Shown here: piece by piece, positions 48,636-57,169 of the stretch
Layout: each line of letters starts with the position of its first letter
Position numbering within the stretch: position 1 is the first letter of the stretch
Origin: Rhodoferax koreense
Lineage (GTDB): Bacteria > Pseudomonadota > Gammaproteobacteria > Burkholderiales > Burkholderiaceae_C
Direction of reading: 5' to 3'
DNA: 64,000 nucleotides
NCBI RefSeq assembly: GCF_001955695.1
Contig: NZ_CP019236.1
Span: 2,480,001-2,544,000 of the forward strand
Made by a program: the position numbers and the translations under genes
Notes under the pieces: generated by a model
Database searches by the model: none
What the model was told of the DNA's origin: nothing
What the model saw: only the letters and a program-made list of their open reading frames with translations

Positions 48636-50045
48636 CTATTTCGACGGCGCCCGCTGCAGCTTGATGTGCGCAGCCAGGCCACCGCTCGAGGTGTTCGCCA
48701 ACTCGAACTCCCCCCCCATGCGCTGGATCGTCTTCTCCACGATCGACAACCCCAGTCCCGCGCCGGACGCCGCCGTACGTGCCGCATCCCCGCGGAAGAA
48801 CGGCTTCGACAGATTCGCCAGCTGCTCGGGGTCCACACCCTGGCCGTGGTCGCGCACCTTGAGCAGCACCCACTGGTCGCGTACCTTGCCGGCGATGTCG
48901 ACCATGGCCACGCCGGTGTCGGCCGACTTGCCGTAGCGGCGCGCGTTCTCCAGCAGGTTGGCGATCACGCGTGCCAGTTCGACCTCGTCGGCCATCACCA
49001 TCATGTTGTCGGCCAGGCTGACCTGGATCTGGATGTCCTCGTGGTCGCGCAGCGCATACAGGTTGGCCTCGATCACCTGGTTCAACGACACGGGCTTCAA
49101 CTGCACGTGGTCGGGCCGCGCGTAGTCGAGGAACTTGTCGATGATGCCGTCGAGCTGGGCGATGTCGGCCACCATGTGTTCGCGCGCGTCGTTGTCGGCC
49201 ACGCTCATCTCGGTTTCCAGCCGCAGCCGGGCCAGCGGCGTGCGCAGGTCGTGCGAGATGCCGGCCAGCATCACGACGCGGTCCTGCTCGATCTTGGCGA
49301 GCTTCTGCGCCATGCGGTTGAAGCCGATGTTGACCTCGCGGATCTCGCCGGTCACGCCGCGCTCGTCCAGGTGGCTGGCGTCGAAATCGCCCTCGCGCAC
49401 GCGGCTGGTAGCAAAGGACAGCTGCTTCAGCGGCCGGTTGATGAGCCGGGCGATCAGCGCCGCACCCGCCATCGACAGGGCGCCCGTGGTCAGCAGCCAG
49501 ATCAGCCAGGTCTTGCCGCCGGCCGGGTTGAAACGCTCCCGGTCCATGTGCAGCCAGTTCGGGTCGCCGTTGATGTCGAAGCCCACCCACAGGCCGGGCT
49601 TGCCGTTGACGCTGCGCGCCACCAGCGTGCCCGGGCCGAGCAGGCTGGTCAACTCGTCGGAAATGCGTTCGCTGAGCGCGTCGTCGTCGTAGGGCAGGTA
49701 CTTGTCGGTGGGCTCGCGCGGCAGGATGCGCACGCCCTCCTGGTCGGCCATGGTCTTGATCAACGAGATGCGGCCGATGCCGTCGGAATGCACCAGCGCG
49801 GCGCGGCTCAGGTTCACCAGAGAGGCGATCTGCTGCGTGGTCTGGATCGCGCGCGGCGTGAATTCGAGCGCGCGCAACGTCAGCAGCCAGGCCATCATGC
49901 TGCCCATCAGCAGCAGCGCCAGCAGGAAGAAGGTGCGCCAGAACAGGCTCACCACCACCAGTTGCCGCGACAGGTGCGACTTCGGCACGTGCGGCTGCAG
50001 CGGCGCCGGTGCCGTGGCGTCGTAGAGGTCGGGATGGGAGCTCAT
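48636..50045 (-). CDS. envZ: Sensor histidine kinase EnvZ
   Basis: A 469-residue membrane kinase with a first helix near residue 40-60 (FFLLALLLMGSMMAWLL), a periplasmic domain of about 120 residues, a second helix near 195, a HAMP linker, the phospho-acceptor histidine in GISHDLRTPLARLR and ATPase motifs N (NLLENARRYGKS), G1 (DHGQGVDPE) and G2 (GAGLGLSIV). MSSHPDLYD at 50045 is the start; the frame runs on into the ompR gene. It is the partner of OmpR, encoded 58 bp upstream. Confidence 0.94.
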   Translation of the reverse strand: MSSHPDLYDATAPAPLQPHVPKSHLSRQLVVVSLFWRTFFLLALLLMGSMMAWLLTLRALEFTPRAIQTTQQIASLVNLSRAALVHSDGIGRISLIKTMADQEGVRILPREPTDKYLPYDDDALSERISDELTSLLGPGTLVARSVNGKPGLWVGFDINGDPNWLHMDRERFNPAGGKTWLIWLLTTGALSMAGAALIARLINRPLKQLSFATSRVREGDFDASHLDERGVTGEIREVNIGFNRMAQKLAKIEQDRVVMLAGISHDLRTPLARLRLETEMSVADNDAREHMVADIAQLDGIIDKFLDYARPDHVQLKPVSLNQVIEANLYALRDHEDIQIQVSLADNMMVMADEVELARVIANLLENARRYGKSADTGVAMVDIAGKVRDQWVLLKVRDHGQGVDPEQLANLSKPFFRGDAARTAASGAGLGLSIVEKTIQRMGGEFELANTSSGGLAAHIKLQRAPSK

Positions 50046-50103
50046 GCGGCCCTGCTGGCGTTTTGCGGCGGTGGAGGGGCCCGAACCGAGCGTGGCCGCG
50101 GAA

Positions 50104-50835
50104 TCAGTTCGCGCCATCGGGCACGAACACGTAGCCCACACCCCAGACGGTCTGGATATAACGCGGCGCGGCGGCATCCACCTCGACCAGCTTGCGCAGG
50201 CGCGAGACCTGCACGTCCAGGCTGCGGTCGAAGGGTTCGAACTCGCGGCCACGCGCGAGCAGGGCGAGTTTCTCGCGCGACAACGGCTGGCGCGGGTGGC
50301 GCACCAGCGCCTTGAGCATGGCGAATTCGCCGGTGGTCAGCGGCAGTTCCTCGCCGTTGCGGTTCAGCGTGCGCGAGCCGAGGTCGAAGGCGAAGGGGCC
50401 GAAGGTGATGATCTCGTTGTCGATGGACGGGGCGCCTGGCGCTTCCTTCACCGGCCGGCGGCGCAGCACGGCGTGGATGCGGGCCAGCAGTTCGCGCGGG
50501 TTGAAGGGCTTGCCGAGGTAGTCGTCGGCGCCGACTTCCAGGCCGACGATGCGGTCGATGTCCTCCCCCTTGGCGGTGAGCATGATGATGGGGGTGCGGT
50601 CGTTGGCGGCGCGCAGGCGGCGGCAGATCGACAGGCCGTCTTCACCGGGCATCATCAGGTCGAGCACGATCAGGTCGGCGGTGTCGCGCAGCATGATGCG
50701 CGACAGGGCCTTGCCGTCTTCCGCGAGCATGACTTCGAAGCCCTCCTGCATCAGGTAGCGGCGCAGCAGATCACGGATGCGGGAGTCGTCGTCCACCACC
50801 AGGATCTTGTCGGGACGGGTTGCGGTCTGGTTCAT
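50104..50835 (-). CDS. ompR: Response regulator OmpR
   Basis: A 243-residue two-domain regulator. The receiver has the acidic pocket VVDDD (15-17), phospho-acceptor D59 in LIVLDLMMPGEDG and lysine in LTAKGED; the C-terminal winged helix ends with VSRLRKLVE and YIQTVWGVGYVF. The gene pair ompR-envZ normally controls porin expression in response to osmolarity. Confidence 0.95.
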   Translation of the reverse strand: MNQTATRPDKILVVDDDSRIRDLLRRYLMQEGFEVMLAEDGKALSRIMLRDTADLIVLDLMMPGEDGLSICRRLRAANDRTPIIMLTAKGEDIDRIVGLEVGADDYLGKPFNPRELLARIHAVLRRRPVKEAPGAPSIDNEIITFGPFAFDLGSRTLNRNGEELPLTTGEFAMLKALVRHPRQPLSREKLALLARGREFEPFDRSLDVQVSRLRKLVEVDAAAPRYIQTVWGVGYVFVPDGAN

Positions 50836-50853
50836 TTTGGGGTGCCGGTAATT

Positions 50854-50927
50854 TGTAACAAGGCCGATTCTGCAACATGTAACAAGCGAATCGCGCCGAT
50901 CGCGCCCCGACTTGACACACTGTTACA
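50854..50927. promoter_or_regulatory. Possible OmpR-binding repeats upstream of ompR
   Basis: TGTAACAA occurs at 50854-50861 and 50878-50885, 24 bp apart, and the inverted TGTTACA lies at 50921-50927. All are within 95 bp of the ompR start. Direct repeats of a GTAACA core fit OmpR-type binding and autoregulation, but the match is by eye only. A TTGACA at 50912 may belong to a plus-strand promoter. Confidence 0.5.
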
Positions 50928-51073
50928 GCTCTTGCACCGTCCAGGTGCGGCTTCACTTTGGCGAAGTCGGCAGCGGTGCGGCACGCCACGTTGCAGGGGC
51001 TTGGCGCGGTCCATCCCCCGAATGCGGGTAGGCTAGGGCGGCGTTTTCCTCATCCCTACGAAAGGTTTCGATT

Positions 51074-51787
51074 TTGAAATTTCCTTCCCAAACCGCTCTT
51101 AAATTAATAGCTGCAGGCGCAGTACTCGCGGCAACCACGGCTTCTTTCTCCCAAACCTTACCGGTGCCGCAGAACGTGGTGCAGCTCAGCGCCAGCGGCA
51201 GCGTCGAGGTGCAGCAGGACCTGTTGACCATCGCGCTGAACACCACGCGTGACGGCAACGACGCGGCGGGTGTGCAGGGCCAGCTCAAGCAGGCGCTCGA
51301 TGCGGCGTTGACGGAAGCCAAGAAGACGGCCCAGCCCGGCCAGATGGACGTGCGCACCGGCAACTTTAGCCTCTACCCGCGCTACGGCAAGGACGGCAAG
51401 ATCAACGGCTGGCAAGGCACGACCAGCCTGATTCTGGAGGGCAAGGACTTCGCCCGCATCACCACCGCGGCCGGCAAGATCCAGACCTTGACGCTCGGCC
51501 AGGTCGGCTTCGACTTGAGCCGCGAGCAGCGTGCCCAGGTGGAGACCGAGGCCCAGGCCATGGCCATCGCCAGCTTCAAGACCCGTGCCGACGAGATCGC
51601 CAAGGGCTTCGGCTTCACCGGCTACACGCTGCGCGAAGTGTCCGTCAACGCCAACGACCAGGGCGGCATGCCGCGGCCCCGCATGATGGCCATGGAAGCC
51701 AAGATGGCCAGCGACGCCGCCGTGCCCGCCGAGGCCGGCAAGGCCACGGTGCAGGTCACCGTCTCGGGTGCGGTGCAGCTCAAATAG
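51074..51787 (+). CDS. SIMPL domain (DUF541) periplasmic protein
   Basis: A 237-residue exported protein with a signal peptide (KLIAAGAVLAATTASFSQT) and a full SIMPL domain: VVQLSASGSVEVQQDLLTIAL at the start and RADEIAKGFGFTGYTLREVSVN near residue 180. Related proteins (YggE, BP26) form periplasmic rings and are linked to stress resistance, with no defined activity. It converges on the PACE gene with a 6-bp gap. Confidence 0.9.
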   Translation: MKFPSQTALKLIAAGAVLAATTASFSQTLPVPQNVVQLSASGSVEVQQDLLTIALNTTRDGNDAAGVQGQLKQALDAALTEAKKTAQPGQMDVRTGNFSLYPRYGKDGKINGWQGTTSLILEGKDFARITTAAGKIQTLTLGQVGFDLSREQRAQVETEAQAMAIASFKTRADEIAKGFGFTGYTLREVSVNANDQGGMPRPRMMAMEAKMASDAAVPAEAGKATVQVTVSGAVQLK

Positions 51788-51793
51788 GCGTGC

Positions 51794-52261
51794 TCAGGCC
51801 GCGGCGCAGGATGCGGAGCGCCGCGCCATCAGGCGCGCGCGCAGCGTGTCGTAGACCCAGTTGTAGGCGAAGGTGTAGGGCAGGAAGAACAGCGCGATGC
51901 CGATGTCCAGCACGAAGGCATCCCACAGGCTGATGCCCAGCCACCAGGCGGCCAGCGGTACGATGGCGATGATCAGGCCGATCTCGAACAGCCCGGCTTG
52001 CACCACCCGCGCCACCACGCCGCGCTCGAAGCCGAACTTCAACTGCGCGCGGTCGAACAAGGCGTTGAATGCCATGTTCCACAACATGGCGATGGTGGAG
52101 ATCATCACCGTGAGCGCGCCCATGTGCACCAGGGAATAACCCAGCAGCCAGGCGCCCGCGGCGGCGCAGAGCACCACGGCGATCATTTCGAACAGCAAGG
52201 CCTGGAGGAAGCGCTCCTTCACGGATTTGTGCAGGGCGTCGGTGTTTTTTGCGGAGGTCAT
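51794..52261 (-). CDS. PACE family multidrug efflux transporter
   Basis: A 155-residue inner-membrane protein of four helices in two bacterial transmembrane pair domains. The family motifs are clear: RFLQALLFE, WNMAFNALFD, RVVQAGLFE and PYTFAYNWVYD. PACE pumps such as AceI export chlorhexidine and other cationic biocides, and their natural substrates may include polyamines. The divergent LysR gene mirrors the aceI-aceR layout, so that regulator probably controls it. Confidence 0.93.
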   Translation of the reverse strand: MTSAKNTDALHKSVKERFLQALLFEMIAVVLCAAAGAWLLGYSLVHMGALTVMISTIAMLWNMAFNALFDRAQLKFGFERGVVARVVQAGLFEIGLIIAIVPLAAWWLGISLWDAFVLDIGIALFFLPYTFAYNWVYDTLRARLMARRSASCAAA

Positions 52262-52285
52262 GTGTTGATTTTCATCGTTATTCTG

Positions 52286-52324
52286 GATGGTTTAAAGTCA
52301 GTAACCATCTATAAATACGATAGA
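52286..52324. promoter_or_regulatory. LysR-type operator between PACE and LysR genes
   Basis: Two nested inverted repeats lie in the 71-bp divergent gap: GATGGTT/AACCATC at 52286-52309 and TCTAT-N7-ATAGA at 52308-52324. The second has the T-N11-A form of LysR sites. They adjoin both starts. Confidence 0.65.
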
Positions 52325-52332
52325 AAACCGCC

Positions 52333-53265
52333 ATGCGCCATTCCCCCGAAGCCCTGGTCGCTTTCGTCGAGGCCGCCACGCTGGGCTCGTTTTCCGCCGC
52401 CGCCCGCCGGCTCGGCAAGAGGCAGTCGACGGTGAGCAGCGCCATCGCCAACCTGGAGATCGACCTCGGCCTGGTGCTGTTCGACCGCAGCAGCCGCAAG
52501 CCCACCCTCACCGATGCGGGGCGTGTCGCGCTCGCCCAGGTGCAGGAGATCCTGGCCGCGAGCGACCGGCTCGACCGCGCCGCCAGCCGCCTGGCCGGCG
52601 GGCTGGAGGCCAAGCTCAGCGTGGTCTGGTCCGACACCTACCAGTCCGATCTTTTCGAGGAAACCCTGGCGGCTTTCGAGCAGCGTTTCCCCGACCTCGA
52701 ATTCGAGGCCCTGATCGCCGAACACGGCGACCTGGTGTCGCTGGTGCAGCGCGGCCGCGCGCAGATCGGCGTCGTCGCGGCCCAGCCTTCATATCCGCCC
52801 GACATCGGCGCGGAGACCATTGCCGAGCAGTCGGAGATCACGCTGTTCGTGGCCAAGACCCATCCGCTGGCGGCACTCACCGACATCGGCCCGGAGACGC
52901 TGGCCGCCCACCGCGAACTGCGGCTCGCGCTGTACGAAGAGGCGCCCGGCCCGGGCGCACCCGCCGCAGCCCGGCGTGTCTGGTCCGCGCCGAGTTACCT
53001 GATGCTGCTGGAGATGGCCGTGCTCGGCTTCGGCTGGGCCGCCGTGCCGCGCTGGATGGTGAACCACTTTGCGCTGGACAAGCTGCACGAACTCGATGCC
53101 CGCGGCTGGCCGCGCCGCGTGCCGGTGGACGCCGTCTGGTCGCGCCAGCGCCCGCTGGGCCAGGCCGGCACCTGGCTGCTGCAGGCCATGCTGACGCCGG
53201 CTCAGGTCCTTGGGTCTTCAATAAAAAATGCCGCCAGCGCAGACAGAATCTGCGCGAGCAGCTAG
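52333..53265 (+). CDS. LysR family regulator, probable controller of the PACE pump
   Basis: A 310-residue LysR protein: N-terminal HTH (residues about 5-64, SFSAAARRLGKRQSTVSSAIANLE) and a LysR substrate-binding domain (about 90-295). Divergent to the efflux gene with palindromes between them, so direct activation is likely. The last 15 residues (KNAASADRICASS) are coded inside a hairpin-rich segment shared with termination of the convergent Bug gene. Confidence 0.9.
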   Translation: MRHSPEALVAFVEAATLGSFSAAARRLGKRQSTVSSAIANLEIDLGLVLFDRSSRKPTLTDAGRVALAQVQEILAASDRLDRAASRLAGGLEAKLSVVWSDTYQSDLFEETLAAFEQRFPDLEFEALIAEHGDLVSLVQRGRAQIGVVAAQPSYPPDIGAETIAEQSEITLFVAKTHPLAALTDIGPETLAAHRELRLALYEEAPGPGAPAAARRVWSAPSYLMLLEMAVLGFGWAAVPRWMVNHFALDKLHELDARGWPRRVPVDAVWSRQRPLGQAGTWLLQAMLTPAQVLGSSIKNAASADRICASS

Positions 53266-53284
53266 CAAAACCGTAGCGGCGGCA
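53228..53284. terminator. Hairpins at the convergent LysR and Bug gene ends
   Basis: GCGCAGA/TCTGCGC at 53237-53255 is a 7-bp stem, and an outer TGCCGCC/GGCGGCA pairing spans about 53229-53283. It overlaps the LysR 3' end and stops at the Bug stop codon, with an A-run (53222-53228) that reads as T on the minus strand. It fits termination of the minus-strand Bug operon. Confidence 0.6.
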
Positions 53285-54283
53285 CTATTCGAGCTTGATG
53301 CCCTTCTTCTCGATCAGATCGCCGTACAGCGCCGTGTCGCTCTGGATGCGCCGCGCCAGCGCCGCCGGGCTGGTGTCTTCCACCTTCCAGCCCTGCGCGA
53401 ACAGCTTTTGTTCGATCGCCGGCGTGTGCAGGATCTTGGCAAGTTCGGTGTTCAGCCGCGCCTGGTTGGCGGCCGGCATCTTCGCCGGCGCCATCACCGC
53501 GTTCCACACCTCGATGTTGACGCCCTTGGCGCCGAGTTCGGTCATCGAAGGCAGTTCGGGGGCGAGCGGGCTGCGCGCGGACGAGGTGACGGCGATCGCC
53601 TGCAGCTTGCCGGACTGCACCATCGGCGCCACCGTGGAATTGGGCAGCAGCGTCATCTGCACCTGGCCGCCGAGCATGGCGTTGAGGATGGCCGGGCCGC
53701 CGGCGAAAGGCACGTGCAGCGGGTCGATCTTCAGGCTTTCCTTGATGAGTTCCATGGCGAGCTGGCTGCCCGAGCCGGCGCCGATCGAGCCATAGGCCAG
53801 CTTGCCGCCTTCGGCCTGTGCGGCCTTCACGAACTCCGCCGGCGTCTGCGGCTTGGCCGGCTTGACGGCCACCCACACCAGCGGCGCGCTGCCGATGGTG
53901 GCGATGGGCGCGAAGTCCTTCAGCGGGTCGTAGGGCAGTTTGGCGTAGAGGAATTTGGAACTGGTCAGCGGGCCGTTGCCGATCACGCCGATGGTGTGGC
54001 CGTCGTCGGCCTTGGCCAGCGCATCGGCGCCGATGTTGCCGCTGGCGCCGGGTTTGTTCTCCACCACCACCGGCTGGCCGAGCGCGCGGCCCAGCGGCTC
54101 GGCCAGCAGGCGGGCCTGCATGTCGGGCGAGGAGCCGGCGGGGTAGCCGACGATGAGGCGCAGCGGCCTGCTCGGCCAGGCCTGGGCCGAAGCGCCGCCG
54201 GCGGCGAAGGCCAGGCCGAATGTCAGGCTGATCGTCAGGCCGGTTGCCAGCAAGCTGCGGCGTGGGGGATGGCATCGCGTCAT
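53285..54283 (-). CDS. Bug/TctC family substrate-binding protein, divergent loop
   Basis: A 332-residue exported binding protein; the signal region contains RRSLLATGLTISLTFGLAFA and ends near ASAQA. The ligand loop reads GYPAGSSPDMQARL, so the second glycine of the usual AGG-x-x-D is serine and a proline precedes the aspartate. This suggests a different ligand from the other four Bug proteins here. It is third in the dehydrogenase operon and its start overlaps the preceding gene by four bases (ATGA). Confidence 0.91.
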   Translation of the reverse strand: MTRCHPPRRSLLATGLTISLTFGLAFAAGGASAQAWPSRPLRLIVGYPAGSSPDMQARLLAEPLGRALGQPVVVENKPGASGNIGADALAKADDGHTIGVIGNGPLTSSKFLYAKLPYDPLKDFAPIATIGSAPLVWVAVKPAKPQTPAEFVKAAQAEGGKLAYGSIGAGSGSQLAMELIKESLKIDPLHVPFAGGPAILNAMLGGQVQMTLLPNSTVAPMVQSGKLQAIAVTSSARSPLAPELPSMTELGAKGVNIEVWNAVMAPAKMPAANQARLNTELAKILHTPAIEQKLFAQGWKVEDTSPAALARRIQSDTALYGDLIEKKGIKLE

Positions 54284-55053
54284 GGTTTGTCTCCGGAATG
54301 GAACGAATGGAAAAGCGGCATCAGCGCTGGCTGCCGCGTGGTCAGGGGATGGGCCAGTTCGTCCTGGCGAACCTGGCTCAGCAACTCGAAGAAGCCGGGC
54401 GGCTCCGGCAGCGTGGTCACGGCCGCCAGCGCCTGGACCAGCGCGGCGGCGCTGGCGGCCAGCGGTGCGCGGTCGAAGCCCTGCAGCATCACCACGGCCT
54501 CGGTGCCTGGCTCGGCGCCGGGTGGGGTGGCCGATGCGGGGCCGCTGTTGGCGATCGGAATCTCGAACCCGGGCGGTGCCGCCATGCCCCATTGCGCGCT
54601 GACCACCTGGGCCGCGTCGACCAGCCGCTGGAGCTCGGCCGACAACAGCGACGCGATGGCCTGCGGATCGCCGTGCAGGCGCAGCGTGCACAGCTGGCTC
54701 GCCGTGGAAGTGCCGTGGCTGCCGGCCAGGCGGCAGGGTTGGCGAAAGAAGGCGCGCAGCTGGGTGCGCATGCGGGCCGACCATGGCGTGGGCGTGGCGA
54801 ACACCTCGCGGTAGGCGGGCGAGTCGAGCGCGGCCAGGTCGTCGAGCCAGTAGCAGGTGAAATACAGCGGCGCGCCGGCGTCGTCGACGGACCAGGCGCG
54901 GTAGCGGCGCGCCTCGATGAAGCCGGGCAGGCCGACCCGTTCGGGCACGTGTTCGAAGGTGTGCCAGGCCTCGTATTCGGGCTGCAGCGCGGGCGAGGCG
55001 ATGCCGTTCCACAGCGCCAGGAAGGCCGCTGGCCGGCGTGTCGTCAGGCGCAT
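54280..55053 (-). CDS. Two-domain dimeric alpha/beta-barrel-like protein of unknown function
   Basis: A 257-residue soluble protein without a signal peptide. The first half has EYEAWHTFEHVPERVGLPGFIEA, a pattern typical of small dimeric alpha/beta-barrel proteins (histidine-containing EHVPER, then GFIEARRYRAW). The second half (LQGFDRAPLAASAAALVQAL) may be a repeat of the fold. It overlaps the dehydrogenase by 10 bp and the Bug gene by 4 bp, so it is a fixed partner of these two. I do not recognise a defined activity; a degradative or isomerising step is possible. Confidence 0.75.
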   Translation of the reverse strand: MRLTTRRPAAFLALWNGIASPALQPEYEAWHTFEHVPERVGLPGFIEARRYRAWSVDDAGAPLYFTCYWLDDLAALDSPAYREVFATPTPWSARMRTQLRAFFRQPCRLAGSHGTSTASQLCTLRLHGDPQAIASLLSAELQRLVDAAQVVSAQWGMAAPPGFEIPIANSGPASATPPGAEPGTEAVVMLQGFDRAPLAASAAALVQALAAVTTLPEPPGFFELLSQVRQDELAHPLTTRQPALMPLFHSFHSGDKP

Positions 55054-56111
55054 GCGGCGGCTTCCCCATTCGGCAGCACCATCACCTTGGTCGCGCTCTT
55101 GTTGCGCGACAGCGCGAAACCTTCATAGGCCTCGGCCAGCGGCAGGCGGTGCGTGATCATGTGGCGCAAGAGGGCGTGGTGGGCCTGCATGAAGGCTACC
55201 ACCACCGGCCAGTCGGATTCCGGCGCGCGGTAGGAGCCGCGCAACTGCTGGTGTCTGCGCACCAGCGCCGTCAGGTCGATCGGCACCGGGGCCGCATGGA
55301 TGCCGGTGATCACGAGCACGCCGTGGGGCTTCAACGCCGCCAGCGCGGGGGCGATCACCGCCGCCGCGCCCGTGGCCTCGATCACCACGTCGAACGGCCC
55401 CCCGGCGTCGTTCGCCAGGTACGGCGCGAGGCCGGCCTCCATCCCGGTCTCGGCGAAGTCGATCAGGTCGGTGAACCCCATGCGGCGCAGCACCTCCAGT
55501 CGCGCGGCGTCGCCGTGGCCGGCCACCACCACCTGGCTGGCACCGGCCGCGCGGGCAAACAGCGCAATGCCCTGGCCGATGTTGCCCGGGCCGAGCACCA
55601 GCACGCGGTCGCCCGGCGACACGCCACCGGTGCGCACGGCTTCATGGCTCACCGTCAATGGCTCGGTCATGGCCGCCACCTCCGGGTCCACGCCCATGGG
55701 GATCGGCACGCAGTTGCGCGCGGGCACCAGCGTCCAGGGTGCAAAGCCGCCATCGCGTGTCACGCCGATGCCGCGCCGCGTCACGCAGCCGTCCGGCTGG
55801 CCGGCGCTGCAGGCCGCGCAGACACCGCAGGTCACGGAAGGGCGCACGGTCACCAGTTGGCCAGGCTGCAGGCCCTGCACGTCGCTGCCGAGCTGCGCCA
55901 GTTCGCCGCTGAATTCATGGCCCACCGTGACCGGCAGCGCCGACGCCAGAAAGTGGTAGCTCGTGGTCCATTCGTCGATGTGCAGGTCGGTGCCGCAGAC
56001 GCCGGCGGCCAACACGCGCAGCAGCACCTCGTCGGGGCCGGGCGCGGGTGGCGGCGTGGTTTCGGTGAGGTTGAGGCCGTGGCCGGGCTGGATTTTGCGA
56101 AGGGACAACAT
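55044..56111 (-). CDS. Zinc-dependent medium-chain alcohol dehydrogenase
   Basis: A 355-residue MDR enzyme. Catalytic zinc ligands are C39 (GVCGTDLH), H65-E66 (GHEFSGE) and a later acidic residue (TEPLTVSHEA). Structural zinc cysteines are in CGVCAACSAGQPDGC. The NAD motif is LVLGPGNIGQG. The group contains threonine, sorbitol and sugar-acid dehydrogenases. First gene of a three-gene operon divergent from a LysR gene. The substrate is unknown. Confidence 0.9.
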   Translation of the reverse strand: MLSLRKIQPGHGLNLTETTPPPAPGPDEVLLRVLAAGVCGTDLHIDEWTTSYHFLASALPVTVGHEFSGELAQLGSDVQGLQPGQLVTVRPSVTCGVCAACSAGQPDGCVTRRGIGVTRDGGFAPWTLVPARNCVPIPMGVDPEVAAMTEPLTVSHEAVRTGGVSPGDRVLVLGPGNIGQGIALFARAAGASQVVVAGHGDAARLEVLRRMGFTDLIDFAETGMEAGLAPYLANDAGGPFDVVIEATGAAAVIAPALAALKPHGVLVITGIHAAPVPIDLTALVRRHQQLRGSYRAPESDWPVVVAFMQAHHALLRHMITHRLPLAEAYEGFALSRNKSATKVMVLPNGEAAACA

Positions 56112-56200
56112 GGGTGGTGCGCGATGTGGCGGCGTGGTGGAATGGCCGCAGTGTCGCGGCGGCGTGCCATACTGTAAAAGACTGATTTGGTCTGAATGAC

Positions 56201-56215
56201 ATATTCATGGAATAT
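56201..56215. promoter_or_regulatory. Palindrome in the dehydrogenase-LysR divergent region
   Basis: ATATTCATGGAATAT (arms ATATTC/GAATAT), 18 bp before the LysR start and about 90 bp from the divergent dehydrogenase start. It contains T-N11-A, so it is a likely LysR-binding site and may overlap the LysR promoter. Confidence 0.6.
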
Positions 56216-56232
56216 GGATCGACAGGAGTTTC

Positions 56233-57156
56233 ATGGAACTGCGCCACCTGCGTTATTTCGTCGCCACCGCCGAGCTCGGCAGCATCACCCGCGCCTCCGA
56301 AAAGCTGTTCATGGCGCAGCCGCCGCTGTCGGCGCAGCTGAAACAACTGGAGGATGAGGTCGGCGTGCCGCTGTTCGTGCGAATGCCGCGCGGCGTGCGT
56401 CTCACCGAGGCGGGGGTGTCGTTCCTGGAAGACGCACGGGCCATCCTCGCGCGCAGCCAGCAGGCCGGGCAGCGCGCGCGGGAACGGCAGGCGGGTGCGC
56501 GCGCCAGCCTGCGCATCGGGCTGGTGCCGTCGGCGATCCATTCGGTGTTGCCCGGTTTCCTGCGCCGCCTGCACGAGGCCGGGCTGGACGCACGTGTGGA
56601 AGCCCGTGAAATGATCACCTCGAAGCAGCAACTGGCGCTGCGCGACGACGAGCTGGACCTGGGTTTTGCGCGACCCGGCGCCGGTGCCGTGCCGCTGGAG
56701 ACGGTGGCCGTGATCGACGACCCCTACGCCATCGCGCTGCCGGCGGGGCATCCGCTTGCCGCCAGCCGATCGCCCATGCCGTTGGCCCTGGCCGCTCAAG
56801 CACCGTTCGTCGGTTTCGCGCGGCACCGGATGGCCGACTATTTCGACCGCACCGTGGCCCTGTGCCAGGAAGCAGGCTTCACGCCCGACATCCGCTGCGA
56901 GGCCGGCCAGTTCGTCAGTGTGCTGGCACTGGTAGCCTCGGGCCTGGGCGTGGCCATCGTGCCTTCGTCGCTTTCCACATTGGACAGCGTGGCCGGCGGC
57001 GCGGTAGTGTTTCGCCCGTTGCAGATGGCGCGCGACAAGAGCCGGCTGGCCGTGCTGGCCCCGGCCGGTCCGCCGCGAGATGCCTGGTCGGCGCAGATCG
57101 CCAGCCTGGCGGCCGAGGCCCTGGAGGAACTCGGGCGGCGGCTCGAATCGCGCTAG
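56233..57156 (+). CDS. LysR family transcriptional regulator
   Basis: A 307-residue LysR regulator: MELRHLRYFVATAELGSITRASEKLFMAQPP-type HTH start (first 60 residues) and a full effector domain. CAGGAGTTTC precedes the ATG. It probably controls the divergent dehydrogenase/barrel/Bug operon. It ends 13 bp from the convergent DapA-family gene. Confidence 0.91.
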   Translation: MELRHLRYFVATAELGSITRASEKLFMAQPPLSAQLKQLEDEVGVPLFVRMPRGVRLTEAGVSFLEDARAILARSQQAGQRARERQAGARASLRIGLVPSAIHSVLPGFLRRLHEAGLDARVEAREMITSKQQLALRDDELDLGFARPGAGAVPLETVAVIDDPYAIALPAGHPLAASRSPMPLALAAQAPFVGFARHRMADYFDRTVALCQEAGFTPDIRCEAGQFVSVLALVASGLGVAIVPSSLSTLDSVAGGAVVFRPLQMARDKSRLAVLAPAGPPRDAWSAQIASLAAEALEELGRRLESR

Positions 57157-57169
57157 CGGCCGGTGGGCT

